In this document: in pieces, positions 12,955-19,118 of the stretch
Numbering within the stretch: position 1 is the stretch's first letter
Layout: each line of letters opens with the position of its first letter
From: a virus
Length of the DNA: 23,324 nucleotides
Strand: one strand, 5' to 3'
IMG/VR virus record: IMGVR_UViG_3300034082_002287
Span: 1 to 23,324 of that record
Translations under genes and position numbers: made by a program
The notes under the pieces: generated by a model
Told to the model about the DNA's origin: nothing
The model's database searches: none
The model's input: only the letters and a program-made list of their open reading frames with translations

Positions 12955-13792
12955 CAATCACTTCCAGTAAATTTTTTAAACGATTGGTAATCATATAGTT
13001 CATAAAAACTTGACGACTGTGGCCTTTCGTGTTTTCATAGGTATCTAGGATACTTCGTTTCAAGGTTTCAGGTATTAAGTTCAAGTCTATCAACATTTCG
13101 TTACGTTTGAAATTACGCAACATTTCATCATTACAAAATTCTTCTGGTGACTGATTCATCCAATTAATAATCTTAGTTTCAGTGATTGGTTTCTGGCGAC
13201 CACCAGTTACAAAAACATCATCATTGGTCAAAATATTAGGAATGCCATCACTCTTATCACCACGAATAATCAATTGTTTAAGTTGAGCACCTGGTAATGG
13301 TTCTTTAATATACTTCTTAAGAATAGGTGAATATTGTTCAACATTAGGAAACTTTTGCAATTGAGCAAAGTCTTTATCTGACGACAAAATCATCACTTTT
13401 TCTGTTGCCGAATATTTCATTGCCAATACAGCAATAACATCATCGGCTTCAGCAGTTTCAACATCAATTACTTTATATGGAGAGTATTGTTTCAACTCAT
13501 CACGAATTTTATTCAAGCAATCAAAGATGGTGTTCCAATCGTGACCAGAAGACTCACGTGCCTTCTTACGACTGGCTTTATAGTGTTCAAAGATACCTCG
13601 GCGCCAGTAGTGTCTATTATCGCAAGCAATAATTACTTCAGGTCCGTGTGTGTTCTTAAACTTCTTCACATAGGTACGAATTGAATTCAGAATCATGTGA
13701 CGAACTAACGTTTCCTCAACTTTAGTTTTTGAGGATCCGATTTGTTCCATCAGATTCGAAATAGCAACTTGGTTAAAATCAAAAATTATCAT
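12944..13792 (-). CDS. rnh: T4-type RNase H, FEN1-family 5'-3' exonuclease
   Basis: 282 aa, close to T4 RNase H (about 305 aa). Metal-binding acidic residues of the 5'-nuclease fold are present: D5 (MIIFDFNQ), D58 (ACDNRHYWRR), E112/E115-D117-D118 (VETAEADDVIAVLA), D139 and D141 (LSSDKDFAQL), D179 and D182 (RGDKSDGIPN). RYWRR-type and KASRKKAR segments bind DNA. The enzyme removes RNA primers from Okazaki fragments at the replication fork. In T4 it lies beside dsbA-33-59-32; here it is about 12.5 kb away, so the block is rearranged. No Shine-Dalgarno precedes the ATG, which directly follows TATACT. Confidence 0.9.
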   Translation of the reverse strand: MIIFDFNQVAISNLMEQIGSSKTKVEETLVRHMILNSIRTYVKKFKNTHGPEVIIACDNRHYWRRGIFEHYKASRKKARESSGHDWNTIFDCLNKIRDELKQYSPYKVIDVETAEADDVIAVLAMKYSATEKVMILSSDKDFAQLQKFPNVEQYSPILKKYIKEPLPGAQLKQLIIRGDKSDGIPNILTNDDVFVTGGRQKPITETKIINWMNQSPEEFCNDEMLRNFKRNEMLIDLNLIPETLKRSILDTYENTKGHSRQVFMNYMITNRLKNLLEVIDEF

Positions 13793-13833
13793 AGTATAGT
13801 AAGTATAACACAGTTCCTGGTTTATTTCGGCAA

Positions 13834-14289
13834 TTATTCATCATCACGTTGTTTTATTGCAAAAATCAAATCGGTAACAAGTTTGTGGTCTAATTCAGTG
13901 GCGCCATTATCTTCAAATGGAATAACTTCAATATCATCGGTACTTTCATCATACCAAACGTAAATGCAGACTTCTTCCTTTGGCCGATGAATTAATGCCC
14001 ATGGTGTTTGTTCGTGTGGAGGAAATTCATTATCCAAAGAATCTTTATGAACAAATACGGCAAATGACATTACAGTAGTGTCAGCACCTTCTTCATAAAC
14101 GTATTCATTATTCTCATCATAAGTTTCTAAATCGGCATATCCATCAAATATAATTTTTACACCGAATGGTGCATCACCAGAATCATCACCTGGACGTAAA
14201 CGACCTTCGTCCATTGTACAGATAAACTCTCTGACCCAACCTTCAATAATTTCTGAGTAATTACGGTCATCATTCAAATATATTGTCAT
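13834..14289 (-). CDS. hypothetical acidic phage protein
   Basis: 151 aa, strongly acidic (EEGADTT, DESTDDIEVIPFEDNG), mixed alpha/beta, soluble. Sequence starts MTIYLNDDRNYSEIIEGWVREFICTMDEGRLRPGDDSGDAPFGVKIIFDGYADLETYD. I recognise no family. It overlaps the previous gene by 4 nt (ATGA), so it is co-translated. High negative charge fits a DNA mimic or inhibitor, but there is no specific evidence for that. Confidence 0.65.
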   Translation of the reverse strand: MTIYLNDDRNYSEIIEGWVREFICTMDEGRLRPGDDSGDAPFGVKIIFDGYADLETYDENNEYVYEEGADTTVMSFAVFVHKDSLDNEFPPHEQTPWALIHRPKEEVCIYVWYDESTDDIEVIPFEDNGATELDHKLVTDLIFAIKQRDDE

Positions 14290-14996
14290 TTCACTTTCCT
14301 CGCTCTAGGTTTACGATTTTTCAAACTTGCGGTTTTAATTTTTGTAGCATCATCAATTACAGAATTAATGTAACCAATAATCTTCTTCAATTGCATACGT
14401 TTAAAATTGGAGTATCCTTCTTTGAATTGTTTATCATCGGAATCCAACACTTCCTCATAATGCAGTTTTTTGATTTGATAAATTTTAATAATTTTGTTAG
14501 CGTGTACACCTTTAATTTCGTAGGTGTGCATTACGCCATAAGCAGAACCCATATCTTTAAATTCGGACATAATGTAATCATCTAATTGTCCTTCAAGTTC
14601 ACCAATACAATCATGTACCTTCTCATTAATTCGGTCCTGAATATTTGGTGCAGTTGATTCTACGACCTCTTCAACAACAGCTGGTTTTTCTTTCTTCAGT
14701 TCCGATTTAATGCGATCAATCTCTCCGTTAAACCACTCAACATCTTTGGGTGATAACTGTCCACCATTCGTGACGATTCTACAAATGAATCCAAACGTAC
14801 TAGGTTCTTTTTTTAATGTGGACTCAGCACTTAGCTTCAACTTCTTTTTAAAATAGTCGGTGGCGTATTTTAGTGCGGCCTTCTTGTCTCGATTTTGTGT
14901 GTACCAGTTTAAGGTTTGAGATAACTCTACTTTGGTTAGCTCTTTAGTAAATTTTGGTTCACCATAATTTGGATCACGGAATCTGTTATTAGTCAT
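14286..14996 (-). CDS. conserved T4-like phage protein of unknown function
   Basis: 236 aa. The N-terminus (YGEPKFTKELTKVELSQTLNWYTQNRDKKAALKYATDYFKKK) and the C-terminal KKLHYEEVLDSDDKQFKEGYSNFKRMQLKKIIGYINSVIDDA are conserved in T4-like phages as unknowns, as I recall. It is helical with high Lys content, a Glu/Pro/Val linker around 100-118 and a very basic tail (KNRKPRARKVK) suited to nucleic-acid binding. Overlaps of 8 nt upstream and 4 nt downstream place it in a tightly coupled operon. Confidence 0.72.
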   Translation of the reverse strand: MTNNRFRDPNYGEPKFTKELTKVELSQTLNWYTQNRDKKAALKYATDYFKKKLKLSAESTLKKEPSTFGFICRIVTNGGQLSPKDVEWFNGEIDRIKSELKKEKPAVVEEVVESTAPNIQDRINEKVHDCIGELEGQLDDYIMSEFKDMGSAYGVMHTYEIKGVHANKIIKIYQIKKLHYEEVLDSDDKQFKEGYSNFKRMQLKKIIGYINSVIDDATKIKTASLKNRKPRARKVK

Positions 14997-15270
14997 TTAC
15001 AACTTCATCAAATGTTTTAGTTAAAGCGTGCCGCATAACAAAAATACCATCATCAGTTTCGGGATATTTTTTAGATACGTCAACAGCTGCACGTACAGCA
15101 TCCGAATATTCAGTATAAGTTTTTTTATCTCCGAAAACTTCGTTGATAACTTTTTTATTTAACTCGTAATTCATTGACGAATCATCATAAGAGCCAATCA
15201 TGTCTTCATATCGCTTACTGTAAGCAACTCGAAAACCATCTTTCAACTTCAAAATGTAAATTCCACTCAT
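14989..15270 (-). CDS. conserved small phage protein
   Basis: 93 aa, MSGIYILKLKDGFRVAYSKRYEDMIGSYDDSSMNYELNKKVINEVFGDKKTYTEYSDAVRAAVDVSKKYPETDDGIFVM... The pattern IYILKTKDGYRVAYSxRY, DDxSMNY, then F-GxxKx(F/Y) and an alternating helix recurs in T4-like phages. No known function. A TTTAAT/TATAAT promoter candidate lies just upstream; the ribosome site is weak (AAGATAATA). Its end overlaps the next gene. Confidence 0.7.
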   Translation of the reverse strand: MSGIYILKLKDGFRVAYSKRYEDMIGSYDDSSMNYELNKKVINEVFGDKKTYTEYSDAVRAAVDVSKKYPETDDGIFVMRHALTKTFDEVVND

Positions 15271-15295
15271 ATTATTATCTTTATGTTAGCACTCT

Positions 15296-15325
15296 ATTAT
15301 ATAGAGCACTTTTTTCTAATTAAAT
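15296..15325 (-). promoter_or_regulatory. possible sigma70-type promoter
   Basis: Minus strand: TTTAAT (15320-15325), 18-nt spacer, TATAAT (15296-15301), about 25 nt before the ATG at 15270. The -10 element sits inside an imperfect hairpin (CTCTAT/ATAGAG), so it could instead be an RNA structure. Confidence 0.4.
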
Positions 15326-15334
15326 CATTATTGC

Positions 15335-15562
15335 CTAAAATTTCAAGTGTTGTATTACCCATTTTGCTTCGGGTATTGATTTACATTTTTCTTTATTTAC
15401 TGTAATATTTCTATTCGTCACAATTTTAACAGAAATATTTGGAACGTCAAGCTTTACCCAAGACGGATCTCTCGTTTTAATTACTCTTTCGCCGGTACAA
15501 AAAAACATTGTGTCTTTTAATTCATCGGATGCTAATTTTCTCAAAAAGTGTACGTTAACCAT
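15335..15562 (-). CDS. hypothetical small protein
   Basis: 75 aa from the ATG at 15562 (a GTG at 15571 is possible): MVNVHFLRKLASDELKDTMFFCTGERVIKTRDPSWVKLDVPNISVKIVTNRNITVNKEKCKSIPEAKWVIQHLKF. Basic, mostly beta with a closing helix. It overlaps the metallopeptidase gene by 8 nt. No family recognised, although coupling suggests a role with the peptidase. Confidence 0.6.
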   Translation of the reverse strand: MVNVHFLRKLASDELKDTMFFCTGERVIKTRDPSWVKLDVPNISVKIVTNRNITVNKEKCKSIPEAKWVIQHLKF

Positions 15563-15968
15563 TTTTTTCACTCAAATACATAACTGTTAAAAATGCCTCA
15601 AGGTTGTAAGCTTCTACTTCCCAAGGCTGCTCAAAATAATCTACTTCATTACAATCAATTTTTTGTCCCAACCAGCTGGACATTTGTTCGTTTAGTTCGC
15701 CGTAAACATATTGCTTTACGTGTACCATTTCGTGCGCTACGGCATTTAGAATTTCCAATTTTGATTGATTTTTATTAATCTCAATCGTAAAGGAACGTGG
15801 TTTATTCTGGTTGTTGTACTCGTCAATAATGCATAAACCACTTGGTGCATTACCGGAAACTATTTTTACATCAATATTCACAAAATTGAGCATTTGTGAG
15901 CTCAACAAAATCTCCGCAAAGTAATTTTTAGCGGAAACAAGCTCGGATTTTGACAATATTTTGCTCAT
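15555..15968 (-). CDS. SprT-like zinc metallopeptidase
   Basis: 137 aa. The zincin motif H79-E80-M-V-H83 (VAHEMVHVKQY) is complete, and the conserved downstream EQPWEVEAYNLE segment provides the third ligand, probably E117 or E119. The fold matches small SprT/WSS1-like phage metalloproteases; the zinc ribbon of full SprT is missing. Cellular SprT/Spartan proteins degrade DNA-protein crosslinks, so a repair or host-takeover protease role is possible. A consensus promoter (TTGACA-17-TACAAT) ends 10 nt before the ATG, and there is no Shine-Dalgarno, so the message may be leaderless or nearly so. Confidence 0.75.
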   Translation of the reverse strand: MSKILSKSELVSAKNYFAEILLSSQMLNFVNIDVKIVSGNAPSGLCIIDEYNNQNKPRSFTIEINKNQSKLEILNAVAHEMVHVKQYVYGELNEQMSSWLGQKIDCNEVDYFEQPWEVEAYNLEAFLTVMYLSEKNG

Positions 15969-15978
15969 ATAATGTACT

Positions 15979-16007
15979 ATTGTAACACAAAGTCAAAATA
16001 TTGTCAA
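15979..16007 (-). promoter_or_regulatory. sigma70-type promoter with near-leaderless start
   Basis: Minus strand: TTGACA (16002-16007), 17-nt spacer, TACAAT (15979-15984). The predicted +1 lies within 0-4 nt of the metallopeptidase ATG at 15968, which lacks a ribosome binding site. Confidence 0.7.
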
Positions 16008-16021
16008 TCCTAGCGTTGTTT

Positions 16022-16312
16022 TTATGCAACACCAATGTGAAATTGCACATTTTTAACGGAATCTAAGCGAAAACTGCGCCAGCCTTGATTTTCAATGTCA
16101 AAAACAGGAAGCACTTCATCACTTTTTTTACGTTCCGTGTTTTTTGGTGAAAAATCAGCAGGAATTTTATTCTCATTCAACGTGCAACGCATTTGTCGCT
16201 CAGTTCCGTCAGCTTTAGTGAAAAGAACATCAACGTATTCTTCAGATTTCAGCACTCCGATGAGCCACTCTTTGCCTTCTGGTGTTGTAAATGCAGGTTT
16301 TTCAGTATTCAT
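16022..16312 (-). CDS. WYL_2/Sm-like SH3-fold phage protein
   Basis: 96 aa. EGKEWLIGVLKSEEYVDVLFTKADGTERQMRCTLNENKIP and LPVFDIENQGWRSFRLDSVKNVQF match the WYL_2 (formerly DUF2693) pattern of small phage beta-barrels: MRCTLNxxxIP, then LPVxDxxxxxWRSFRxDSV. Related WYL domains bind ligands or nucleic acids in regulators. GGAGATTAT before the ATG is a good ribosome site. Cytoplasmic, function unknown. Confidence 0.72.
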   Translation of the reverse strand: MNTEKPAFTTPEGKEWLIGVLKSEEYVDVLFTKADGTERQMRCTLNENKIPADFSPKNTERKKSDEVLPVFDIENQGWRSFRLDSVKNVQFHIGVA

Positions 16313-16330
16313 AATATAATCTCCGTTTAA

Positions 16331-16687
16331 TTAATATAATTCAGTTATTTTTTGTTCTGTGTCTCTAATGTACTTGTCAATCCATTCTTTAGACTTCTCA
16401 GTTTTCTTTAAAAACACACCATACAAATTGCTACCAATCAGACCTTTGACATATTCAATAGGATCTAAAAAGATTGCTTCAAAATTGGAATCAAATTTAG
16501 GTTTACCTTCATCATCTTCCTTAAAAAACACCACATGAAACCAGTAGCCATTATTTGGCATTTTTGTTGATACATCATCAAGTGTTTTATTTTCTTTAGT
16601 GAAAAACACCATCTTAAGATCATCATAGTCCGCATCCTCTTCTTCAGGTGGAAGAAAATAAAAACCATCATACTCATCAATTTTCAT
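16331..16687 (-). CDS. hypothetical acidic protein
   Basis: 118 aa, MKIDEYDGFYFLPPEEEDADYDDLKMVFFTKENKTLDDVSTKMPNNGYWFHVVFFKEDDEGKP..., very acidic at the N-terminus, with a helical, Lys-rich C-terminal third (KTEKSKEWIDKYIRDTEQKITELY). AAGGAC gives its ribosome site. It starts only 12 nt after the CCA end of tRNA-Ser(GCT), so it is the first protein gene after the tRNA array and likely read from the array transcript. No family recognised. Confidence 0.65.
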   Translation of the reverse strand: MKIDEYDGFYFLPPEEEDADYDDLKMVFFTKENKTLDDVSTKMPNNGYWFHVVFFKEDDEGKPKFDSNFEAIFLDPIEYVKGLIGSNLYGVFLKKTEKSKEWIDKYIRDTEQKITELY

Positions 16688-16698
16688 ATAGTCCTTTT

Positions 16699-16788
16699 TG
16701 GTGGAGTGTCAGGGAGTCGAACCCTGTGACCTACTTTCATAAGTCTACGGATTAGCAATCCGCTGCATTACCATCCTGCCCACACTCC
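16699..16788 (-). tRNA. tRNA-Ser(GCT)
   Basis: GGAGTGT pairs with ACACTCC; anticodon loop TTGCTAA in a GCGGA/TCCGT stem; long class II variable arm; T loop TTCGACT; CCA encoded. Reads AGC/AGT serine codons. It is the last tRNA of the array in transcription order. Confidence 0.95.
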
Positions 16789-16812
16789 ATATGTTTATTA
16801 TATCACAAAAAC

Positions 16813-17013
16813 TTATGCTTGTAAATCCACCACTCTGCCCCGATTGGTGTAATTATCTTCTTTGCCGTTTTCAGCATACAAAACAACACTATATTTCATT
16901 TTGACAACATCAAGAGTTGAATTGCCAATATCATATTTGGTCTTCACATACTGTGTGACCAATCTTTCGGTATTATTCATACCATAAACTGTAGAAACTT
17001 CGGTAATTTTCAT
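16813..17013 (-). CDS. hypothetical small protein inside the tRNA array
   Basis: 66 aa, MKITEVSTVYGMNNTERLVTQYVKTKYDIGNSTLDVVKMKYSVVLYAENGKEDNYTNRGRVVDLQA. Predicted mainly beta, no membrane segment. It lies between tRNA-Ser(TGA) and tRNA-Ser(GCT), with no obvious Shine-Dalgarno (ATAGTAAT before the ATG). No family recognised. Coding character is supported only by an open frame that fills the gap between two tRNAs. Confidence 0.5.
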   Translation of the reverse strand: MKITEVSTVYGMNNTERLVTQYVKTKYDIGNSTLDVVKMKYSVVLYAENGKEDNYTNRGRVVDLQA

Positions 17014-17028
17014 ATTACTATTATTTAT

Positions 17029-17123
17029 TGGCGGGTGTCGGAGGAGTCGAACCCCATCCGCCTCTTCAGCAGAACCTGGTTTTCAAGGCCAGTCGCAGGA
17101 CCATCCCCGCTGCATCAACACCC
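17029..17123 (-). tRNA. tRNA-Ser(TGA)
   Basis: GGGTGTT/GACACCC acceptor, discriminator G, encoded CCA. Anticodon loop CTTGAAA in a CTGG/CCAG stem; variable arm of about 20 nt fits class II serine tRNAs. Reads TCA. Confidence 0.93.
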
Positions 17124-17128
17124 ATTTC

Positions 17129-17599
17129 TTAAGCAGCTAACAACATTTTCATGCGGTCAGCTGCATATGAAGCCGCAAATGCTCCTGGTTTAACCAAAGG
17201 TGTCACGTTACATGTACCTTTAATATAACCAATTGCCTGTTGTACGACACAAGAACTTCCATACATTTCGTTTGGATTAATGTCTAAGTGTACCTCAACA
17301 ATGCGGTCTTCTAATACTTCTTTAAGTCTCTGAAACAACTCAGAGACTTTATATACTTCATTCATCAAGCGCATTGAAGGCTTGTTTTTTCTTTGGTCAT
17401 AGTCTCTCTCTCTTTGAACTTCTCCAAAGATTTTGCAACCATGACAACCATCAATATGCACAACAACAGCAAGCGTATAATCTGCAAACCAAATGCCCCC
17501 AACTTTAAAACGTTCTGAGTCTGCACCAATGTAAATTTTGGTTTGTGGTGATTGAACATCTATAAATGCCTTCACTTCTGCAATGTCTATATGTTTCAT
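17129..17599 (-). CDS. YkuK-type RNase H-fold protein (DUF458-like)
   Basis: 156 aa. KIYIGADSERF (21-31) with D27, WFADYTLAVVVHIDG, a later R-L-M-N-E81 helix, VEVHLDINPN (101-110) with D106, then AIGYIKGT and the end KPGAFAASYAADRM with D148. The D-E-D-D order matches the RNase H-like fold of the YkuK/DUF458 family. That family's substrate is not established as far as I know. It is embedded between tRNA-Cys and tRNA-Ser, with ribosome site AGGAAG a few nt upstream. A role in tRNA or other RNA processing or decay is attractive given the location but is inference. Confidence 0.75.
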   Translation of the reverse strand: MKHIDIAEVKAFIDVQSPQTKIYIGADSERFKVGGIWFADYTLAVVVHIDGCHGCKIFGEVQRERDYDQRKNKPSMRLMNEVYKVSELFQRLKEVLEDRIVEVHLDINPNEMYGSSCVVQQAIGYIKGTCNVTPLVKPGAFAASYAADRMKMLLAA

Positions 17600-17614
17600 A
17601 TTAACTTCCTATAT

Positions 17615-17691
17615 TGGAGTGCATGACAGGGATCGAACCTGCATAATACGGATTTGCAATCCGCTGCCTAACCATTCAGCTACACACGCAC
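17615..17691 (-). tRNA. tRNA-Cys(GCA)
   Basis: Acceptor GTGCGTG/CATGCAC, discriminator T (U73 as in bacterial tRNA-Cys), CCA encoded. Anticodon loop TTGCAAA in GCGGA/TCCGT; T loop TTCGATC. The spacing between acceptor and D stem looks slightly irregular. Reads TGC/TGT. Confidence 0.92.
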
Positions 17692-17697
17692 ATAATT

Positions 17698-17774
17698 TGG
17701 TGCCCCAGAGGAGACTCGAACTCCTAAAATTTGGCTTCTAAGACCAACACGTATACCAATTCCGTCACCGGGGC
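17698..17774 (-). tRNA. tRNA-Leu(TAG), short variable loop
   Basis: GCCCCGG/CTGGGGC acceptor, anticodon loop CTTAGAA in a TTGGT/GCCAA stem, T arm AGGAG/CTCCT, CCA encoded. The D arm (TGACGGAATTGGTATACG) is leucine-like, but the variable loop is only ATTTT instead of the long class II arm. Confidence 0.88.
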
Positions 17775-17778
17775 AATT

Positions 17779-17853
17779 TGGTGGACATAAGTAGATTTGA
17801 ACTACTGACCTGCTCCGTATGAAGGAGATGCACTACCGCTGTGCTATATGTCC
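17779..17853 (-). tRNA. tRNA with CAT anticodon (Met or Ile2)
   Basis: GGACATA/TATGTCC acceptor, D stem GCAC/GTGC, anticodon loop TTCATAC, T arm AGTAG/CTACT, CCA encoded. The first of three CAT tRNAs from this side. Elongator Met is likely, but a lysidine-modified Ile tRNA reading ATA cannot be excluded. Confidence 0.9.
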
Positions 17854-17862
17854 GAATATTTA

Positions 17863-17937
17863 TGGTACCTTGTGACAGATTCGAACTGCCGACCTTCTCC
17901 GTGTAAAAGAGACATTCTACCACTGAAATAACAAGGC
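17863..17937 (-). tRNA. tRNA-Val(TAC)
   Basis: GCCTTGT/ACAAGGT acceptor, anticodon loop TTTACAC in TCTCT/GGAGA, T arm GGCAG/CTGTC, CCA encoded. Reads GTA and wobble GTN. Confidence 0.95.
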
Positions 17938-17939
17938 AT

Positions 17940-18014
17940 TGGTCCGGCGTAGAGGAATCGAACCTCTATTGATTGCTTAGAAGGCAACTGTATTATCCGT
18001 TATACTAACGCCAG
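17940..18014 (-). tRNA. tRNA-Arg(TCT)
   Basis: CTGGCGT/ACGCCGG acceptor, anticodon loop CTTCTAA in GTTGC/GCAAT, T arm AGAGG/CCTCT, CCA encoded. Reads AGA/AGG, which suit AT-rich phage genes. Confidence 0.95.
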
Positions 18015-18017
18015 AAT

Positions 18018-18093
18018 TGGTTGCGGGTGAAGGATTCGAACCTCCGTCCTTTAGGTTATGAGCCTAATAGTCTGACCACTGACGTAACCCGCT
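18018..18093 (-). tRNA. initiator-like tRNA-Met(CAT)
   Basis: Positions 2-7 GCGGGT pair with ACCCGC, but position 1 (A) faces A72, leaving an unpaired end as in bacterial initiator tRNA. D stem has purine G11 paired to pyrimidine C24, another initiator trait. The anticodon stem TTAGG/CCTAA around CTCATAA keeps two of the three G-C pairs of initiators. CCA encoded. Confidence 0.9.
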
Positions 18094-18098
18094 AAATT

Positions 18099-18186
18099 TG
18101 GTGCAAGTGGCCGGAATCGAACCGGCACGCCCGTTACAGGCGGCAGATTTTAAGTCTGCTGTGGCTACCGATTACACCACACTTGC
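18099..18186 (-). tRNA. tRNA-Leu(TAA)
   Basis: GCAAGTG/CACTTGC acceptor, anticodon loop CTTAAAA in GCAGA/TCTGC, proper long class II variable arm, T arm GCCGG/CCGGC, CCA encoded. Reads TTA/TTG. Confidence 0.95.
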
Positions 18187-18187
18187 T

Positions 18188-18261
18188 TGGCATCCCCCAA
18201 GAGACTCGAACTCTTACTGGCGGTTTTGGAGACCGGCGTGCTGCCATTACACTAGGGAGAA
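18188..18261 (-). tRNA. tRNA-Trp(CCA)
   Basis: Acceptor TTCTCCC with GGGGGAT, a T1-T72 mismatch at the end, discriminator G as in bacterial tRNA-Trp, CCA encoded. Anticodon loop CTCCAAA; T arm AAGAG/CTCTT. Only 1 nt separates it from tRNA-Leu(TAA). Confidence 0.92.
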
Positions 18262-18266
18262 ACATT

Positions 18267-18342
18267 TGGTACGCTTGGAGGGATTTGAACCCCCAACCAA
18301 GGGATTATGAGTCCCCTGCTCTGACCATTGAGCTACAAGCGC
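18267..18342 (-). tRNA. tRNA with CAT anticodon (Ile2-like or Met)
   Basis: GCGCTTG/CAAGCGT acceptor, D arm TAGCTCAATGGTCAGAGCA, anticodon arm GGGGA-CTCATAA-TCCCT followed by TGGTT, CCA encoded. The anticodon arm and variable loop resemble E. coli tRNA-Ile2, which needs lysidine at C34 and reads ATA. Elongator Met remains possible. Confidence 0.9.
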
Positions 18343-18344
18343 AT

Positions 18345-18419
18345 TGGTGCCGACTATCGGATTCGAACTGATGACCTATCGCTTACAAGGCGATTGCACT
18401 ACCACTGTGCTAAGTCGGC
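18345..18419 (-). tRNA. tRNA-Thr(TGT)
   Basis: GCCGACT/AGTCGGC acceptor, anticodon loop CTTGTAA in ATCGC/GCGAT, T arm ATCAG/CCGAT with one mismatch, CCA encoded. Reads ACA/ACN. Confidence 0.94.
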
Positions 18420-18423
18420 AAAT

Positions 18424-18499
18424 TGGCTCCCCTACGTGGGCTCGAACCACGGACATTTTGATTAACAGTCAAACGCTCTACCAACTGAGCTATAGGAGA
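18424..18499 (-). tRNA. tRNA-Asn(GTT)
   Basis: TCTCCTA/TAGGGGA acceptor, discriminator G, D arm TAGCTCAGTTGGTAGAGC, anticodon loop CTGTTAA in TTTGA/TCAAA, T arm CGTGG/CCACG, CCA encoded. Reads AAC/AAT. Confidence 0.95.
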
Positions 18500-18508
18500 A
18501 TAAAACTT

Positions 18509-18582
18509 TGGTCTCGGTAGGAAGAATCGAACTTCCATCTCATGGTCCCAAACCACGAATTCTGCCATTAAACTACACCGAG
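18509..18582 (-). tRNA. tRNA-Pro(TGG)
   Basis: CTCGGTG/TACCGAG acceptor, anticodon loop TTTGGGA in CGTGG/CCATG, T arm GGAAG/CTTCC, CCA encoded. Reads CCA/CCN. Confidence 0.94.
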
Positions 18583-18588
18583 AAAAAC

Positions 18589-18661
18589 TGGAGCGGGTAT
18601 GGAGAATCGAACTCCAACTGCACAGCTTGGAAGGCTGGCGACACACCTTGTGCTTACCCGC
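18589..18661 (-). tRNA. tRNA-Gly(TCC)
   Basis: GCGGGTA/TACCCGC acceptor, discriminator T as in bacterial tRNA-Gly, anticodon loop CTTCCAA in CCAGC/GCTGT, T arm TGGAG/CTCCA, CCA encoded. Reads GGA/GGG. Confidence 0.94.
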
Positions 18662-18667
18662 AAAATC

Positions 18668-18742
18668 TGGAGGGTCTTGAGAGAATCAAACTCCCACTTC
18701 AACGTTCGTAGCGTTGTGTAATATTCATTTTACTAAAGACCC
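18668..18742 (-). tRNA. tRNA-Arg(ACG)
   Basis: GGGTCTT/AAGACCC acceptor, anticodon loop CTACGAA in CAACG/CGTTG, CCA encoded. The T arm is weak (GGGAG/CTCTC, loop TTTGATT). A34 would need deamination to inosine by host TadA to read CGT/CGC/CGA. Confidence 0.92.
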
Positions 18743-18746
18743 AAAA

Positions 18747-18821
18747 TGGTGGAGGATGGGAGGATCGAACTCCCACTTCATGCTTGCAAAGCACATGTGC
18801 TCCCATTATCACTAATCCCCC
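18747..18821 (-). tRNA. tRNA-Ala(TGC)
   Basis: GGGGGAT/ATCCTCC acceptor containing the G3-U70 alanine identity wobble, anticodon loop TTTGCAA in TGTGC/GCATG, T arm GGGAG/CTCCC, CCA encoded. Reads GCA/GCN. Confidence 0.95.
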
Positions 18822-19026
18822 ATTGCTCTGCATTCCTCGGCGGTAATTATAGTACAAAAAGATATGACGCTATCATACCCCTCACACGTACCTTCCACCC
18901 GCTTCCCGACAGGAACCGTTAACGCATTGCCAGCGGCCTTTTGGTTTAAAGACTACCACCCGTAAGTTACGAACTTACTTCACTTCCTGTGGGTCACAGT
19001 AGCTAAGCGTTACCCTAGCTGGATTC
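18822..19026 (-). ncRNA. 205-nt structured segment between tRNA-Tyr and tRNA-Ala, no gene
   Basis: No open frame of note and no tRNA. On the minus strand it holds several hairpins: GCTA/TAGC near the start, GTAAGTT-CGT-AACTTAC (7 bp) nested in a GACCCAC/GTGG..GTC helix, and TATGA/TCATA near the end. It is GC-richer than its surroundings and more structured than an ordinary spacer. TATAAT occurs close to its 3' end without a good -35. It may be a small RNA processed with the tRNAs. No known RNA family recognised. Confidence 0.45.
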
Positions 19027-19111
19027 TGGTGGAGATGACAGGGATCGAACCTGTTGTGACATAAGTCGGAGGATTTACAGTCCCCTGCCATACCATTACG
19101 GCGGCATCTCC
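19027..19111 (-). tRNA. tRNA-Tyr(GTA)
   Basis: GGAGATG/CATCTCC acceptor, anticodon loop CTGTAAA in GGGGA/TCCTC, class II variable arm (CGACTTATGTCACA), T arm ACAGG/CCTGT, CCA encoded. Reads TAC/TAT. Confidence 0.95.
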
Positions 19112-19118
19112 ATTAACT

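Noticed and set aside
18098-18711. Plus-strand frames with repeated GFEPxxxG, GIEPARPLQAADFKS and similar peptides
   Set aside because: These are translations of the antisense strand of tRNA T arms (the GGATTCGAAC motif), a well-known annotation artefact; the tRNAs on the minus strand explain them.
18822-19026. Similarity to RNase P RNA (AGGGTAACGC-like string)
   Set aside because: The segment is too short and lacks the GAGGAAAGTCC and ACAGNRA cores of RNase P RNA; the shared string is likely coincidental.
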